A stretch of DNA of 64,000 bases, from the NCBI RefSeq assembly GCF_018596315.1, contig NZ_JAHEAG010000007.1:224101-288100 (forward strand), written 5' to 3'. The position numbers and the translations under genes are program-made. Positions 24,049 to 33,189 of the stretch are shown here, piece by piece. This DNA is from Bradyrhizobium sp. SRL28. GTDB lineage: Bacteria > Pseudomonadota > Alphaproteobacteria > Rhizobiales > Xanthobacteraceae. The notes under the pieces were generated by a model. The model was not told where the DNA came from, made no database searches, and saw only the letters and a list, made by a program, of their open reading frames with translations. How positions within the stretch are numbered: the stretch's first letter is position 1; the number at the start of each line of letters is the position of its first letter.

Positions 24049-24790
24049 TCTGTTGCAGGCGGTCGCGCATCGCCTTTTTCAGATCGTAGCCGGGCCGGCC
24101 ATATTCCGCATTGCGGCGGGAGATGTATTCCGTCTGCTCTCGCCGCAGCTTGCGCGCCTGCTGCGGGGTCATCTTCTCTGCAGCCGCCCTGACATACGAC
24201 CCTTGGACCTCGCGATCGAGATCGGCGAGTTCGGGATTGGCGCAGATCGCCTTTTCCACTTTGCGGCGGGCGGTGGCGCAATTGAAGCTCGGCTTGCCGG
24301 CGACCGCCTTCAGCGCGCCCAACCGCTCCAGCTCCAGCGCCATGGATCTGTGGTTGGCTCTGGCCGCAACGTGGTCCGGGTTCAGCTTGATCGCCGCAGC
24401 AAAATCGGCCACCGCCTTCGGCAGGTCGCCCTTCTTGCGCCAGAGTTCGCCGCGCGCGTTGTGGATATCGGCGAGTGAGGGATCGAGCCGCAGCACGCCG
24501 TCATAGTCGGCGATGGTGCGGTCGATCATGTCCTTGCGCTCATAGGCGGCGCCACGCGCGATCAGCGCCTTGATACGGTCGGCCTTTTCGGTCTTTGCGT
24601 TGTCGATCAGCGCGCCGCAAGCCGCGACCGTCTTGTCGTCGTCACGCGTGAGGGCGGCGGCCAGGCAGAGCGCGGGATCGACGCGCAAATCCTTGGCCGG
24701 TTCGACACTGGTCGCCGATACGCCCTGCGTAAACGCGATCCATAGCGAGGAAGCCGTAACCAGCCTGCGGATGTTGGAATGGAATCGCAT
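24026..24790 (-). CDS. Secreted TPR protein with LprI/DUF1311-like domain (short paralogue)
   Basis: 254 residues from MRFHSNIRRLVTASSLWIAF, a signal peptide ending near 'GVSATS'. Two to three TPR units at ~80-150 ('YERKDMIDRTIADYDGVLRL', 'GELWRKKGDLPKAVADFAA') precede the same C-terminal domain as the protein at 21379 ('FNCATARRKVEKAICANPEL', 'LRREQTEYISRRNAEYGRPG'). The two genes flank trpS on the opposite strand and look like products of one duplication, with loss or gain of TPR units. The first 63 residues of the longer frame (to 24979) pass through 16-bp tandem repeats and are not included. Confidence 0.85.
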   Translation of the reverse strand: MRFHSNIRRLVTASSLWIAFTQGVSATSVEPAKDLRVDPALCLAAALTRDDDKTVAACGALIDNAKTEKADRIKALIARGAAYERKDMIDRTIADYDGVLRLDPSLADIHNARGELWRKKGDLPKAVADFAAAIKLNPDHVAARANHRSMALELERLGALKAVAGKPSFNCATARRKVEKAICANPELADLDREVQGSYVRAAAEKMTPQQARKLRREQTEYISRRNAEYGRPGYDLKKAMRDRLQQINGIDGY

Positions 24791-24797
24791 CAATTGA

Positions 24798-24845
24798 TCC
24801 GGGAAGCCTTGTGTCCGGGAAGTCTTGTATCCGGGAAGTTTTGGA
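24798..24845. repeat. Three tandem 16-bp repeats
   Basis: Units beginning TCCGGGAAG at 24798, 24814 and 24830 differ by two or three bases. They lie just upstream of the TPR gene start on the minus strand, probably in its 5' untranslated leader. Confidence 0.75.
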
Positions 24846-25034
24846 TTAGCGCGCGATCCTAGCAAGCCGCGCGCTTTTTCGACAACTGGCGCGTGCGCGT
24901 ATCCGGTTTCGTACGGGGACAGATTCTGGCCGAAACGTGACACGCGCGAAAACATCGTCGTCCGCACGCGAACGGACATGTTTGGTCACGAAATTTGTCT
25001 TGAACCTTCTGCAGGCCGCACAGACTCAACATCC

Positions 25035-25805
25035 ATGACCACATTGACCGACTTCAATCCGCCGCGCGCCATTGCGCAATCCCAATCAGGTTACTTCTAT
25101 TTCTACATGGCGCTGGCCTGCACGGCCGTCGCCTTTCTCGGTTTTGCCCCGACCTACTGGCTGCCGCTGGCCAATCGCTCGTTTTCGGCTTCCCCGGTCG
25201 TCCATTTTCACGGGCTGCTGTTCTTCGCCTGGTCGCTCTACTTCGCATTCCAGAGCTGGCTCGCCGCGTCCGGGAGGGTCGCCCGGCACCGCACCATCGG
25301 AATGATCGGCGTCTCGCTGGCGACCGCGATGACGATCTTCGGCTTCCTGGTGTCTGTCAATGCGATGAAGCGCTCCGCCGCGGCGGGATTGACCGACGAC
25401 GGAATCGCATTCGCGATTGTTCCGCTAAGCGGAATTCTGTTCTTCGCCGTGGTGTTCGCGCTGGCCATTGCCGCCATCCGCAAGCCCGAGACGCACAAGC
25501 GGCTGATGCTGCTGGCGGGCATCTCGCTGCTGGACGCCGCGGTCGCGCGCTGGTTTCTCACCTTCCTGGCACCTCCCGGGCCGCTTGGTCCGCCGCCGGT
25601 GCCAGTGACCATCCCGCCGGCCATCATCGCCTATCTGTTGCTGGTGGTCGCCATGGTGTTCGACTGGCGCACGCGCGGCCGGCCGCATCCGGTCTATGTC
25701 TATGGCGGCATTGCACTGATCGCCGTCAAGCTGCTGAACTGGCCGGTCAGTGTCACGCCGCTGTGGCATTCCTTCGCCGGCGGCATATTGGCGATGGCGC
25801 AATAG
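25035..25805 (+). CDS. Conserved multi-pass membrane protein
   Basis: 256 residues from MTTLTDFNPPRAIAQSQSGY. About seven hydrophobic helices. Histidines are placed at helix ends: 'VVHFHGLLFFAWSLYFAFQ', 'VARHRTIGMIG', 'PETHKRLMLLAG' and 'TPLWHSFAGGI', a pattern seen in haem- or quinone-linked membrane proteins (DUF2306-like). I cannot name a specific family. The longer frame back to 24825 is not used. It is 62 bp upstream of an antiporter gene. Confidence 0.7.
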   Translation: MTTLTDFNPPRAIAQSQSGYFYFYMALACTAVAFLGFAPTYWLPLANRSFSASPVVHFHGLLFFAWSLYFAFQSWLAASGRVARHRTIGMIGVSLATAMTIFGFLVSVNAMKRSAAAGLTDDGIAFAIVPLSGILFFAVVFALAIAAIRKPETHKRLMLLAGISLLDAAVARWFLTFLAPPGPLGPPPVPVTIPPAIIAYLLLVVAMVFDWRTRGRPHPVYVYGGIALIAVKLLNWPVSVTPLWHSFAGGILAMAQ

Positions 25806-25867
25806 ACTTGCCGGTTTTGGTGCTAGATTGATGGCGACATCGATCTCGACCGGCAGGAATCCCAGAT

Positions 25868-27412
25868 TTGCTAGCATTCGAATGGATTATCGGTCTGCTG
25901 CTTGGCGCGGTGGCGCTGTCCGCGCTGGCGCGGCGGCTCAACGTGCCCTATCCGACATTTCTTGCAATCGGCGGCATGTTGCTGGCATTCGTGCCCGGGA
26001 GTCCGTCGTGGACGTTGGAGCCTGAGCTGGCGCTGGCGCTGTTCGTCGCGCCGGTGCTGCTGGACGCGGCTTTCGATACTTCACTACGCGACCTCCGGAA
26101 CAACTGGCTGCCGGTCTCGACGCTGGTGCTGGTCGCGGTCGGGGTCACGACCGCGGCCGTCGCTGTCGTCGCGCACTGGCTTCGCCCGGACATGCCATGG
26201 GCGGTCGCGATCGCGCTCGGCGCCATCGTGGCACCGCCCGACGCCGCGGCGGCCACCGCGATCCTGCGCCAGGTCAACCTACCCTACCGCATCCAGAAGA
26301 TCCTCGAGGGCGAAAGCCTGCTCAACGATGCCAGCGCACTCCTGATCTACCGCGTCGCGGTCGGCCTGGTTGCCGCCGAGCACATGAAGGTGCACGAGTT
26401 CGTGCCATCCGTTGCGCTGGCGCTGTTCGGGAGCCTCATTGCCGGCTTCCTGTTCGCGCGGGTCTGGACGAAGATCACGCGCCGCATCACCGAGGCGCCG
26501 AGCGCAATCATCACGCAATTCGCCGGCACGTTCATGGTGTGGATCGTCGCCGAGCATATCGGGCTGTCCGGCATTCTCACCATCGTCGCCTATGCAATCA
26601 CGATCGCCCGCACCGCGCCCGAGCGCACCCCGGCGCGGCTGCGCGTGGCCTCCTATGCGGTGTGGGAAACCGTCGTGTTCGTGCTCAACGTGCTGGCGTT
26701 CATTCTGATCGGCATGCAGCTCAATCCGATCTGGTCCGGGCTCGACGACGAGGTGCGGTTCAAATATTGCAGCTTTGCCGCCGCGATCCTCGGCGTCGTG
26801 ATCCTCGCCCGCATCGCCTGGGTGATGCCATATGGCGCCTTGCTGCGCGCCTTGAACGCACACGGCCTGCTTCCTCCGCATGTGTCTCCCGCGGTACCGA
26901 CAGTGGAACGCGGCATCATCGTGTCCTGGTGCGGGATGCGCGGCATCGTTACGCTGGCAGCCGCCTTTGCGCTGCCCGAGAGCTTCCCGTATCGCGATCT
27001 CATCCTGCTGACGGCCTTTGCCGTGGTGCTGGGGACGCTCGTGATCCAGGGCCTGACGCTGCGGCCGGTGATCCTCGCGCTGAAACTCGAGAAGGACGAT
27101 CCGGTCGCGCGCGAGGCCGCTCAAGCCCGCTGCATCGCCTATCGCGCCGCGCTCGAAGCGATCGAATCCGATCCGTCCGAGGAGGCCGAGATCCTGCGGC
27201 TCGAATACCGCGCCGTGTTGTTGCGCGCCGAAACCGAACCCGAAATCGGTATCGCGACCAGCGAGCTACCGGCCGATCCGCTGCGCCGCCGCGCCATCGG
27301 TGCGGCACGAGAGGCGCTGTTGAGGATGCGCCAGCTCGAGGAAATCAGCGACGACGCCTTCCACCAGGTGGAAGAAGAGCTCGACCGCGCCGAATTGAGC
27401 GCACAGGCATAA
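25868..27412 (+). CDS. CPA1-family Na+/H+ antiporter
   Basis: 514 residues from a TTG start preceded by AGGAA. Twelve or so membrane helices in the first ~410 residues, with the CPA1 motif 'APPDAAAATAILRQVNLPYR' near residue 117 (aspartate for cation binding) and 'EGESLLNDASALLIYRVAVG' just after it. The C-terminal ~100 residues are a charged cytoplasmic domain. It would exchange cytoplasmic Na+ (or K+) for protons in the inner membrane. The direction of exchange and ion cannot be read from the sequence. Convergent with the SDR gene, 9 bp between the stops. Confidence 0.9.
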   Translation: MLAFEWIIGLLLGAVALSALARRLNVPYPTFLAIGGMLLAFVPGSPSWTLEPELALALFVAPVLLDAAFDTSLRDLRNNWLPVSTLVLVAVGVTTAAVAVVAHWLRPDMPWAVAIALGAIVAPPDAAAATAILRQVNLPYRIQKILEGESLLNDASALLIYRVAVGLVAAEHMKVHEFVPSVALALFGSLIAGFLFARVWTKITRRITEAPSAIITQFAGTFMVWIVAEHIGLSGILTIVAYAITIARTAPERTPARLRVASYAVWETVVFVLNVLAFILIGMQLNPIWSGLDDEVRFKYCSFAAAILGVVILARIAWVMPYGALLRALNAHGLLPPHVSPAVPTVERGIIVSWCGMRGIVTLAAAFALPESFPYRDLILLTAFAVVLGTLVIQGLTLRPVILALKLEKDDPVAREAAQARCIAYRAALEAIESDPSEEAEILRLEYRAVLLRAETEPEIGIATSELPADPLRRRAIGAAREALLRMRQLEEISDDAFHQVEEELDRAELSAQA

Positions 27413-27421
27413 CGTAGCGCG

Positions 27422-28228
27422 TCACGCGCCCGACTTGCTCGTGATACCGCCATCGACCACGAGCTCGATCCCGGTGACGTATTTCGATTCATCGGACGCC
27501 AAAAACAGCGCGGCATTGGCGACGTCCCAGGCGTCGCCCATGTGCCCCATCGGCACCTGCGCGTCGCGCGCCCGCCACATCGCCTCGACATCTCCAGCTG
27601 AATAACTGGCCGCAAGCCCGGCGGAATGCTCGACCATCGGCGTCTTCATCAGGCCCGGCAGGATGCAGTTCACCCGAACATGATCGCGCGCGAACTGCAC
27701 GGCGGTGGTGCGCGTCATCTGGTTCATCGCCGCCTTTGAGGCGCCATAGGTGACGTAGGAAATGCCGAGATGGCGGATCGAGGCGATCGACGAAATATTG
27801 ATGATCGAGCCGCCACCCTGCTTCTGCATCACGGGGATGACGTGCTTCATGGCGAAATAGGCGCTCTTGAGATTGACCGCGAAGACGTGATCCCAGCTGG
27901 CCTCGTCCACCTCGACGACATTTCCCATTTCGGCGATGCCGACATTGTTGTCGAGCACGTCGATGCGGCCATAGGTCTTGCGGCACGCTGAAACCATCGC
28001 CTCGACCTCGGCTTCACGCGAGACGTCGGCGGTGAAAGCCGCCGCCTTGCCGCCCTCGCCGGTGATGATCTCGGCGGTCTCCTTTGCCGCGGCCGCGTTG
28101 CGATCGACGCAAAGCACCTGCGCGCCCTCGCGCGCGAAGGTGACAGCGGTCGCCTTGCCATTGCCCCAGCCGGGACCGATCGAGCCTGCGCCTACCACCA
28201 TCGCCGTCTTGCCCTTGAGCCGTTCCAT
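27422..28228 (-). CDS. SDR-family oxidoreductase
   Basis: 268 residues. Rossmann cofactor site near residue 14 ('VVGAGSIGPGWGNGKA', an insertion-bearing form of TGxxxGxG), the 'NNVGIAEMG' strand-4 motif, catalytic 'YVTYGASKAAM' (YxxxK) near residue 160, and the C-terminal 'YVTGIELVVDGG' typical of classical SDRs. NAD(P)-dependent dehydrogenase; substrate unknown. GGAGAAG is placed 7 bp before the start. Divergent from a TRAP transporter across a family C repeat. Confidence 0.9.
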   Translation of the reverse strand: MERLKGKTAMVVGAGSIGPGWGNGKATAVTFAREGAQVLCVDRNAAAAKETAEIITGEGGKAAAFTADVSREAEVEAMVSACRKTYGRIDVLDNNVGIAEMGNVVEVDEASWDHVFAVNLKSAYFAMKHVIPVMQKQGGGSIINISSIASIRHLGISYVTYGASKAAMNQMTRTTAVQFARDHVRVNCILPGLMKTPMVEHSAGLAASYSAGDVEAMWRARDAQVPMGHMGDAWDVANAALFLASDESKYVTGIELVVDGGITSKSGA

Positions 28229-28262
28229 CGACTTCTTCTCCCTGTGAATTTCTCATTTTCTT

Positions 28263-28343
28263 GTAGCCCGGGTGAAGCGAAGCGCAACCCGGGATTCTTG
28301 TTTGACAGTTTCCCCGGATTTCGCTTCGCTCCATCCGGGCTAC
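28263..28343. repeat. Interspersed inverted repeat, family C (copy 2)
   Basis: GTAGCCCGGGTGAAGCGAAG at the left and its inverse CGCTCCATCCGGGCTAC at the right, with inner CCCGGGA/TCCCCGG. It sits in the divergent region between SDR and TRAP genes. Confidence 0.85.
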
Positions 28344-28503
28344 GGATTGGCGGCGCCTCAGGTCAAGCCGTCCAATAAGCCAAAAGATGCCCCCGGCATA
28401 CGCCTACAAGGCCCTTGCCACGGTTACCCAAATTGGACTGAATGCGCCCGCGAAAGACCCGGGGGACACCGGGTCTGGGAGTTAACGGGTCCCCGGGGAA
28501 AGA

Positions 28504-30531
28504 ATGGCAGAAGACAAGACAACGCCGCCCAATGACGAGGTCGTTGCGGTTTCGGACGAAGCGCGGCACAAGGCAGAAGCCTTCATCGAGGCGGAGGAAG
28601 GCGCGGCTAACCGCCTGATGGGATGGTGGGGACGAATCTCGACCACGATTGCCGTGGTCATGAGCCTGTTTCACCTCTACGCGGCCTACGCCATCGTTCC
28701 GACCCAGGAACTTCGCTACACCCACGTCGCCTTTACGCTGGTCCTGAGCTTCCTGCTGTTTCCGCTGGCGACACGCTTTCGCAACCGCGTGCGCTGGTGG
28801 GACGTCGTCCCCGGAATAGTCGCGGTCGCGACCATCGTCTATGCGCTGTGGGGCGGCGAGGATTTCACCGACCGTGCCACCACGCCCGACCGCTGGGACG
28901 TGATCATCGGCATCGTCTTCATCGTGCTGCTGCTGGAGGCGACGCGGCGCACCACCGGTGCGATCATGCCCGTGGTGTCGGTGCTGTTCATCGCCTATGC
29001 GATGCTCGGTCCGTATCTGCCGGCGCCCTGGACCCATCGCGGCTACGACCTGGCCCGCCTGGTCGGTCACCTCTTCATTACGCTGGAGGGCATTTTCGGC
29101 GTTGCGGTCGACGTGTCGGCGACGCTGATCATCCTGTTCACCATCTATGGCGCATTCCTGCAGCATTCCGGCGCCGGCAAGTTCTTCATCGATTTCTCGC
29201 TTGCCCTGATGGGCGGAAAGCCCAACAGCGCCGGGCGCACCGTCGTGCTGTCGTCGTTCCTGCTCGGCGGCCCCTCCGGATCCGGCGTCGCCACGACGGT
29301 CATGATCGGCACCGTAGCCTATCCGATGATGGCCAAGGCGGGCTTCGAGAAAAACGCCGCGGGTGGATTGCTGGCCGCCGGCGGACTGGGCGCGATCCTG
29401 TCGCCGCCGGTGCTGGGCGCAGCCGCGTTCCTGATCGCCGAGTTTCTCAAGATCAGCTATCTCGACGTGATCTGGATGGCGACCATCCCGACCTGTCTCT
29501 ACTACATGTCGCTGCTGTTCATGGTCGAACTGGACGCCAAGAAATTCCACGCCAAGAACGTGAGTTTCACGCCCGAGATGTCGCTCGGCCAGATGACCAG
29601 GCGGTACGGCTTCCACTTCATCTCGCTGCTTGCCGTGGTCGTGTTCATGATCATCGGCTACTCGCCATCGCTGTCGGTGTTCTACGCCATCGTCGTTACG
29701 TTCGCGCTGAGCTTCCTGCGCAGGGAAACCGCGCTGGTGCCGACCAAGCTGGTGAAGGCGCTGGCCGACGGCTCGATCGGCGCGCTCAATGCCGCGACCA
29801 CCTGCGCCTGCGCCGGCATCGTCGTCGGCATCGTGACGCTGACCGGTCTCGGCCTCAAATTCTCGTCGATTGTCATCGCCTATGCCGGCGGCAGCCTCTT
29901 GCTGACCGCGATCTACACCGCGCTGATCGTCTGGATCATCGGCCTCGCCGTGCCGGTGACCGCGTCCTACATCATCTGCGCGGTCATCGCGGCGCCCGCG
30001 CTGATCAAGCTCGGCGTGCCCGATTACGCCGCGCACATGTTCATCTTCTACTATGCCGTCTTGTCCGAGGTTTCGCCGCCGACGGCGCTCTCGCCGTTCG
30101 CTGCGGCCGCTATCACCGGCGGCGATCCCTACAGGACTACCCTGCAGTCCTGGAAATACACGCTGCCGGCCTTCCTGGTGCCGTTCGTATTTGTGCTCGA
30201 CCCGCAGGGCGCAGGGCTGCTGATGTCGATTCCCAAGGGCGGTTCGTGGCTCGATATTCTCGAAATCACGATCAAGACGAGCCTGGGCCTGCTGGCGCTG
30301 GCCGCATTTGCCCAGAACTGGGCGCTGCGACAAAATACAGCGGTCGAGCGCGGCCTGCTTCTGCTATCCGGATTGCTGCTGGTGTTCCCGAGCCTGATTG
30401 AGGCAATCGTCGAATGGATCACCGGACGCGATATCAGCTACACCTATGTGCCGGGCCTGATCATCGGTTTCGGCGTATTGCTGTGGCAGGCCAGAACGCG
30501 GTCGCCAGAACGACCCGCGCTCACAACATAG
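28504..30531 (+). CDS. TRAP transporter fused permease (DctQ-DctM, TAXI type)
   Basis: 675 residues. The N-terminal ~170 residues correspond to the small DctQ-like subunit ('LFHLYAAYAIVPTQELRYTH') and the rest to DctM ('GGPSGSGVATTVMIGTVAYP', 'ILSPPVLGAAAFLIAEFLKI', 'VSPPTALSPFAAAAITGGDP'). The single-chain form is characteristic of TAXI-TRAP systems. Its partner binding protein gene is 22 bp downstream, and a strong terminator closes the operon at 31598. Substrate unknown; TAXI systems often take up glutamate or other carboxylates. Confidence 0.92.
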   Translation: MAEDKTTPPNDEVVAVSDEARHKAEAFIEAEEGAANRLMGWWGRISTTIAVVMSLFHLYAAYAIVPTQELRYTHVAFTLVLSFLLFPLATRFRNRVRWWDVVPGIVAVATIVYALWGGEDFTDRATTPDRWDVIIGIVFIVLLLEATRRTTGAIMPVVSVLFIAYAMLGPYLPAPWTHRGYDLARLVGHLFITLEGIFGVAVDVSATLIILFTIYGAFLQHSGAGKFFIDFSLALMGGKPNSAGRTVVLSSFLLGGPSGSGVATTVMIGTVAYPMMAKAGFEKNAAGGLLAAGGLGAILSPPVLGAAAFLIAEFLKISYLDVIWMATIPTCLYYMSLLFMVELDAKKFHAKNVSFTPEMSLGQMTRRYGFHFISLLAVVVFMIIGYSPSLSVFYAIVVTFALSFLRRETALVPTKLVKALADGSIGALNAATTCACAGIVVGIVTLTGLGLKFSSIVIAYAGGSLLLTAIYTALIVWIIGLAVPVTASYIICAVIAAPALIKLGVPDYAAHMFIFYYAVLSEVSPPTALSPFAAAAITGGDPYRTTLQSWKYTLPAFLVPFVFVLDPQGAGLLMSIPKGGSWLDILEITIKTSLGLLALAAFAQNWALRQNTAVERGLLLLSGLLLVFPSLIEAIVEWITGRDISYTYVPGLIIGFGVLLWQARTRSPERPALTT

Positions 30532-30553
30532 AGAAGCGATTGAGGAGACAAAA

Positions 30554-31513
30554 ATGAAAAAGACCACAGCGATACTGGCGATGGCTCTGGGGTTCGCCTT
30601 CGCGGGCGCAGCCCATGCCCAGCAGAAGACCATGTCGATCGGAACCGGCGGCACCGGCGGCGTCTACTATCCGCTCGGCGGGGCCGTCGCCAACGTGCTC
30701 TCGAAGAACCTTCCCAACGTGCAGGCCACTGCCGAGGTCACCGGCGGCTCGGTCGACAATCTCAAGCTGATCGGCGCCGGCAAGAGCGAATTGGCCTTCA
30801 CGATGGCCGATGCCGCGCTCGACGCGTTGAAGGGCGAGGACAAGTTCAAGAGCGGCAAGGTGCCGTTGCAGGCGCTGCTCGTGGTCTACCCGAACCGCAT
30901 GCATGTGGTGACGGTCGAAGGCACGGGCATCAACACCATGGCGGATCTGAAGGGCAAGCGCGTTTCGACGGGGTCACCCGGCAGCGCCACCGAAGTGATG
31001 GCGTTCCGCGTCATCGAGGCCGCGGGTCTCGACAAGGACAAGGATATGAAGCGCGAGCGGCTCGGCGTTTCGGAATCCGTCAACGCGGTCAAGGACCGCA
31101 AGATCGATGCCTTCTTCTGGGTCGGCGGCATCCCGACCGCCGCGGTCACCGATCTCGCGGCGACGCCCGGCCTGAAGATAAAGCTGATCGACCATGGCGA
31201 CTTGGCCGAGAAGATGAACGCCAAATACGGCAAGCTCTATACTTCCAGCAAGATCAAGGCAGGTTCGTATCCGGGCTACGACAAGGACAATTCCATCACC
31301 GACGTCTGGAACCTGATCGTCACCGGCGACAAGATGAGCAACGAGGACGCCTACACCATCGTCAAGACGCTGGTGGAGAAGAAGGCCGACATTGTTGCCG
31401 TGCACAAGGAAGCCGAGAGTTTTACGCTCGACAACCAGGTGCAGGAGCGTTCACCGATCCCATTCCATCCCGGCGCACTGAAATACTTCAAGGAAAAGGG
31501 TATCGGCGGCTAG
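30554..31513 (+). CDS. TAXI-family TRAP solute-binding protein
   Basis: 319 residues. Signal peptide MKKTTAILAMALGFAFAGAA followed by 'HAQQKTMSIGTGGTGGVYYPLGG', the classical TAXI beginning, then 'LAFTMADAALDAL', 'GKRVSTGSPGSATEVMAFRV' and 'FWVGGIPTAAVTDLAA'. Periplasmic receptor for the fused permease encoded just upstream. GAGGAGA lies 7 bp before the ATG. Unlike the TAXI protein at 10380 it has no second membrane helix. Confidence 0.93.
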   Translation: MKKTTAILAMALGFAFAGAAHAQQKTMSIGTGGTGGVYYPLGGAVANVLSKNLPNVQATAEVTGGSVDNLKLIGAGKSELAFTMADAALDALKGEDKFKSGKVPLQALLVVYPNRMHVVTVEGTGINTMADLKGKRVSTGSPGSATEVMAFRVIEAAGLDKDKDMKRERLGVSESVNAVKDRKIDAFFWVGGIPTAAVTDLAATPGLKIKLIDHGDLAEKMNAKYGKLYTSSKIKAGSYPGYDKDNSITDVWNLIVTGDKMSNEDAYTIVKTLVEKKADIVAVHKEAESFTLDNQVQERSPIPFHPGALKYFKEKGIGG

Positions 31514-31560
31514 GTTTAACCATCCGGACGACGCGAAGCGTTGTCTGGACGCAGGTTACA

Positions 31561-31598
31561 GTGACCGCGGCCTGCCGAAGGCCGCGGTCACTTTTTTT
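31561..31598 (+). terminator. Strong Rho-independent terminator of the TAXI-TRAP operon
   Basis: GTGACCGCGGCC (31561-31572) pairs perfectly with 31580-31591 over a 7-nt loop; seven T residues follow (31592-31598). The stop of the binding-protein gene is 47 bp upstream. Confidence 0.93.
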
Positions 31599-31964
31599 GC
31601 CGGAAGAGAAATTGCGTGCACCGCATCATTGCTGCTCCTGCGAAGAAGCGCGGAGGCGCCACGGTGTAGCTGTTCTCAAGCCACGAACATCGCCGCGCCG
31701 ACAAGCGACCACAGGCGTTAACAGGCGGGGCGGATCAAATTATCGCCCAGGCAAGGCATCAACTCACTGAAGCTCACGAAATCGACGGATGGCTTTATCC
31801 AACCCCGGCAACGGGCCACTGCGCCAGGAGGATTTCCTAAAATTTTATTCGTGTCGGCGGCTTTAACCCTACTGAAGTAATCATGTGACCTCCCGCAAAA
31901 TTCCATTATTGCGACCCCAACGCGGATGTACGACTAGCGCCGGGGTATCTGATGGGAGGGCGGC
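31599..31964. other. Intergenic region without a gene
   Basis: 366 bp between the terminator and the EAL gene. No gene or repeat is supported. The only signal is the GGGAGG ribosome site next to the EAL start. Confidence 0.6.
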
Positions 31965-33182
31965 ATGGAGCAGGTCAACTTTGGCGAGCATACGCGCGCA
32001 GCGCACTTCGGGCATCGGAAGCTGACACCCAGAGCCTGCGTCGTCGACAGCAAAAAACACCTCCGATTGTTCCTTTCCGACGCACTCGAGGATCTCGGCT
32101 TCGTGACCTGCGAATGCGGTCAGGCCGGCGATTTGGCAGGCGTGCTGCAGGCCGAGCAGCCGGACCTGATCGTGCTCAGCGTGTGCGTCGACGGGATCAA
32201 TGTCGGCGAAATTCTCGAGGTCATTGTCCGCAAGAATTTCGGCGGCAAGGTCCTCGTTATCGGTCAACCCGACTCGATTATGGTAAAGGCGGTCAGGCAA
32301 ATTGGCGAAGAATACAGTATTGCCATGCTGCCCTCGCTGCAGACGCCGTTCGGCGCGGCGAGCCTGCGTGCCAGCGTCGCGGAGCTGCTACCGGCCGAGC
32401 CGGCGCCAAGCCCGGCCGTCGATGTCGCCGAGGCCTTGAAGGCCGGCTGGCTCGAATTGTGGTATCAGCAGAAGATCAACACGCGCACGCTGGTGCCGAG
32501 CGGCGCGGAGGCGCTGGTCCGGATGCGGCATCCAGCCTGGGGCGTGGTCCCGCCGGCCTATTTCATTCCCGACGATAAGGATCCGCATTTTCGCGCTTTG
32601 TCCGAATTCGTGGTCGGCCGCGCCATCGAGGACTGGCGCTATCTGCTGGAGAGCCAGGGGCCTGTCGACCTTTCGATCAACCTGCCGGTATCGTTCTTCG
32701 GCAATGCCGCGGCGGTGCGCGATCTGTGCCGCGCCATGCCGGCCCACCCCGCCTTTGGCGGGCTCCTGATCGAAATCAACAGCAGCGAGGTGATCGAGCA
32801 CCCGGACTTGGCGGTGGACGCAGCAAGACGGCTGCGCCTGCACAATATCGCGATCGCCATCGACAATGTCGGCGCGGAATGGCCGTCTCTCCTGGAGCTC
32901 CGGAGCTTCCCGTTCGCCGAGCTGAAGGTCGACCAGCAATATATCAACGGCTGCGCGGACGACCGGCTGAAGCAGACGGTATGCCGGCGCATCGTCGAAC
33001 TGGCCCGGGACAATGGCGCCCTCGCCACCGCGCAAGGTATCGAAACCCGCGCTGATTATCTCGCGGCCCACGACATGGGGTTCGATCTGGTCCAGGGCTA
33101 CCTGTTCGGCAAGCCGGTGGCGGTGCGGAAATTTGCCCGCTCGCGCCCTCAGCTCACGGCCGGCTCCGACAAGCCGTCCTGA
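31965..33182 (+). CDS. Degenerate receiver-EAL domain protein
   Basis: 405 residues. Residues ~22-140 look like a response-regulator receiver ('ACVVDSKKHLRLFLSDALED'), but where the phosphorylatable Asp is expected the sequence reads 'PDLIVLSVCVDG', with Ser. Residues ~155-390 form an EAL domain: 'AEALVRMRHP' keeps EAL, 'LLIEINSSEV' keeps the glutamate, but 'IAIDNVGAEW' has DN for the usual DD and 'ATAQGIETRADY' has Q for E. Loss of these metal ligands suggests a c-di-GMP receptor or scaffold, not an active phosphodiesterase. GGGAGG is 6 bp upstream. Confidence 0.88.
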   Translation: MEQVNFGEHTRAAHFGHRKLTPRACVVDSKKHLRLFLSDALEDLGFVTCECGQAGDLAGVLQAEQPDLIVLSVCVDGINVGEILEVIVRKNFGGKVLVIGQPDSIMVKAVRQIGEEYSIAMLPSLQTPFGAASLRASVAELLPAEPAPSPAVDVAEALKAGWLELWYQQKINTRTLVPSGAEALVRMRHPAWGVVPPAYFIPDDKDPHFRALSEFVVGRAIEDWRYLLESQGPVDLSINLPVSFFGNAAAVRDLCRAMPAHPAFGGLLIEINSSEVIEHPDLAVDAARRLRLHNIAIAIDNVGAEWPSLLELRSFPFAELKVDQQYINGCADDRLKQTVCRRIVELARDNGALATAQGIETRADYLAAHDMGFDLVQGYLFGKPVAVRKFARSRPQLTAGSDKPS

Positions 33183-33189
33183 GCCGGGC

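Noticed and set aside
26197..27417. 406-codon frame within the antiporter and similar alternative frames
   Set aside because: Arg-rich frame-shifted translation; the CPA1 frame has all family motifs.
28363..30333. 656-codon minus-strand ORF over the fused TRAP permease
   Set aside because: Highly charged low-complexity translation, fully antisense to a clear membrane transporter.
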